From UBA1140 sp964573285 (lineage in GTDB: Bacteria > Campylobacterota > Campylobacteria > Campylobacterales > Sulfurovaceae): a stretch of DNA of 8,858 nucleotides. Below, piece after piece: positions 7,397 to 8,858 of this stretch; the first letter of the stretch is position 1; each line of letters begins with the position of its first letter. The notes under the pieces are model-generated. The model was not told the DNA's origin. It saw only the letters and a list, made by a program, of their open reading frames with translations, and did not search any database. The position numbers and the translations under genes are program-made. The stretch covers positions 1 through 8,858 of the forward strand of contig CAZNJD010000015.1 of the NCBI GenBank assembly GCA_964573285.1, given 5' to 3'.

Positions 7397-8215
7397 TTAT
7401 TTATTTGTATAAATGAGAGTTACCCACTCATCTTTTTGTTTTCTATCTAGTAATTTTAAATTACTATATATTTTAGTTACTTGTGTCTCTTTTTTATCTA
7501 AAATACCTGAAAGTATTAAGATACCATCTTTTTTTAGTACTTTTTTTAGGTCGTTAGCTATAAATTTAAGTACATCAGCAATAATATTAGCGATAACTAT
7601 ATTATATTCACCGATAGCTTGATTAGCTGAACCTTCCCAAAGTTCTTCATATTCTACTTTATTTAGTATGAAATTAGCTTCACAACTATCAACTGAAATT
7701 GGGTCTGTATCACACATCTCAACACTACATCCGAGCTTACGACAAGCAAGTCCTAAAATACCTGAACCACATCCTACATCTAGTACTCTCTCATTACCTT
7801 TAACTATCTCACCAATAGTTTCCAAACAACTATAAGTTGTAGCATGATGTCCAGAGCCAAATGCTAGAGCAGGGTCAATTTTAATATTTATTTTATCATC
7901 TTTTGGTGGATACCAACTTGGATAGATATAAAATTTACTAACTTCTATAGGTTTTATAGAATTTTGATAGTTTTGTATCCAATCTTGGTTCTTTTTCTCT
8001 TCTATATGATATTTAACATCAATAGAACCATCAATCGTACTTATCAAAGAGTCAATAGCCTTTTGAATATACTCTATATTGTTTTCACTTCGTACAATAA
8101 TTTTATCTCGACCTATCTCTAATCCATCACCTGCAATATTGGCAACAAAATCGGCGATAAACTCAACAAAATCTTCTGCCAAAGTTATGGTTAACTCATT
8201 ATACATATCTTTCAC
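7397..8215 (-). CDS. prmA: Ribosomal protein L11 methyltransferase PrmA
   Basis: A 272-residue SAM-dependent class I methyltransferase that methylates lysines and the N-terminal amine of ribosomal protein L11. An N-terminal L11-recognition domain (about 1-65) is joined by a linker with DWIQNYQNSIKPI (78-90) to the catalytic domain. Visible motifs are DPALAFGSGHHATT (114-127), SAM motif I VLDVGCGSG (144-152), the acidic CDTDP (168-172) contacting SAM, and IVIANIIADVL (206-216), the PrmA form of the substrate/SAM motif. The chosen start is a GTG at 8215-8213 whose first base is the last base of the hisA TAG stop, so translation is probably coupled. AAAGGAT lies 6-7 bases upstream. An in-frame ATG three codons later is too far from that site. 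Length is normal for epsilonproteobacterial PrmA. Confidence 0.95.
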   Translation of the reverse strand: MKDMYNELTITLAEDFVEFIADFVANIAGDGLEIGRDKIIVRSENNIEYIQKAIDSLISTIDGSIDVKYHIEEKKNQDWIQNYQNSIKPIEVSKFYIYPSWYPPKDDKINIKIDPALAFGSGHHATTYSCLETIGEIVKGNERVLDVGCGSGILGLACRKLGCSVEMCDTDPISVDSCEANFILNKVEYEELWEGSANQAIGEYNIVIANIIADVLKFIANDLKKVLKKDGILILSGILDKKETQVTKIYSNLKLLDRKQKDEWVTLIYTNK

Positions 8216-8858
8216 TATATATCCTTTACTAATTTAAATGCCTCTTGTAAATCAAGAGTTTCCTCATAGAATGCTTTTCCCACAATAGTACCATCACATC
8301 CAGCCTCTATCAGAGCCTCAATATCACTAATATCTTTTAATCCTCCACTAGCAATAGTCTCTACTCCACTAGCCTTGGCAATCTCTAAAGTAAACTCCAC
8401 ATTTACCCCTGTCATCATTCCATCTCTTCTAACATCAGTACATATTATAGCCTCAACCCCTGCATTGGCAAACTCTTTGGCAAGGTCAGTAGCTTTCATA
8501 TCAGAGACTTCACCCCAACCCTCAACAGCTACCATTCCATCAATTGCATCAATTCCTACAACTATAGGATATTTTGAAGCCATCTCTTTTACAAACTCTG
8601 GCTCTTTTACTGCAATAGAGCCTAAAATCAATCTATCAATCCCAAGTTCGAGATACATCTTGATAGTCTCCTCATCTCTAATCCCTCCACCAAGTTCTAG
8701 TTTTAGGTTACAGTTGGCTCTAATCTTTTTAATCTGCTCTAAGTTCTTTGGCTCTCCTGCAAATGCTCCATTTAGGTCAACTAGGTGTACCCACTCGCTC
8801 CCTAACTCTTCAAACCGTTTGGCTACTTGCCACGGTTCATCGCTGTATATTTTGGCTG
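8215..8858 (-). CDS. hisA: HisA, phosphoribosylformimino-AICAR-phosphate isomerase (5' end cut off)
   Basis: The frame is open to the right edge: 213 residues are visible and roughly 25 N-terminal ones are missing, including the first catalytic Asp. The ATG at 8658-8656 is internal, because the sequence upstream of it is clear HisA (HLVDLNGAFAGEPKN, then ELGGGIRDEETI). HisA is a (beta/alpha)8 barrel that performs the Amadori rearrangement of ProFAR to PRFAR in histidine biosynthesis. The second catalytic Asp is in VVGID (codon at 8550-8548), followed by VEGWGE. CTDVRRDGMMTG holds the conserved Thr, and ASGGL and IVGKA form the C-terminal phosphate-binding loops. Glycine-rich motifs distinguish it from HisF only by detail, but GGGIRD plus VEGW and TDVRRDG fit HisA. 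It overlaps prmA by one base, the first gene pair of a probable hisA-prmA-ftsH operon. Confidence 0.95.
   Translation of the reverse strand, partial: AKIYSDEPWQVAKRFEELGSEWVHLVDLNGAFAGEPKNLEQIKKIRANCNLKLELGGGIRDEETIKMYLELGIDRLILGSIAVKEPEFVKEMASKYPIVVGIDAIDGMVAVEGWGEVSDMKATDLAKEFANAGVEAIICTDVRRDGMMTGVNVEFTLEIAKASGVETIASGGLKDISDIEALIEAGCDGTIVGKAFYEETLDLQEAFKLVKDI
8221..8227 (-). promoter_or_regulatory. Ribosome binding site supporting the prmA GTG start
   Basis: The minus strand reads AAAGGAT inside the last codons of hisA, with its GGA 6 bases before the GTG at 8215-8213. The alternative ATG at 8206-8204 would lie 15 bases away. This favours the GTG and the one-base TAGTG stop/start overlap. 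Confidence 0.55.

Noticed and set aside
8215..8658. A short gene starting at the ATG 8658
   Set aside because: The frame continues upstream with unmistakable HisA sequence to the window edge, so this ATG is internal.
1..8858. CRISPR arrays, tRNA or rRNA genes, insertion sequences
   Set aside because: No regularly spaced repeats, no cloverleaf-like GC-rich segments, and no transposase motifs or terminal inverted repeats were seen by eye.

Overview
The window is a compact, AT-rich bacterial chromosome segment in which every convincing gene lies on the minus strand, so transcription runs from the right edge to the left. Protein sequences and gene content (hisA-prmA-ftsH, an FtsH with an Asn-rich N-terminus, a DUF3015/DUF4105 pair, a GH57 enzyme) point to a Campylobacterota (epsilonproteobacterial) organism of the Sulfurimonas/Sulfurovum type. 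That placement is inference from sequence style, not from a search.

In order of transcription: (1) the 3' part of hisA (histidine biosynthesis), cut by the right edge; (2) prmA, ribosomal protein L11 methyltransferase, starting at a GTG that overlaps the hisA stop codon by one base; (3) ftsH, the membrane AAA+ zinc protease, 18 nt after prmA. These three look like one operon. A short gap with a good -10 box then leads to (4) a small secreted DUF3015 protein and (5) a DUF4105 (Lnb_N-type) protein with a probable C-terminal outer-membrane barrel, which together look like a cell-envelope module. Next come (6) a complete cytoplasmic GH57 alpha-glucan-active enzyme and, after about 220 bases of intergenic DNA with a candidate terminator and promoter, (7) the N-terminal 281 residues of a SWIM zinc-finger protein that runs off the left edge.

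The most interesting region is the start of the DUF4105 gene. The first ATG has no ribosome binding site and gives a protein without a signal peptide. The same frame continues upstream for 34 codons and encodes an excellent signal peptide ending in Leu-Phe-Ala, but it contains no ATG, GTG or TTG. Either an ATT codon starts translation (an AGGA lies 7 nt upstream of one), or one of two adjacent 7-T runs hides a frameshift or read error. Together with the pairing to DUF3015, the predicted 12-strand barrel tail and the conserved His/Cys pair, this makes the DUF3015-DUF4105 module the best candidate for an under-described system here. The rest of the window is ordinary housekeeping or metabolic content. 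No RNA genes, mobile elements or CRISPR arrays were seen.
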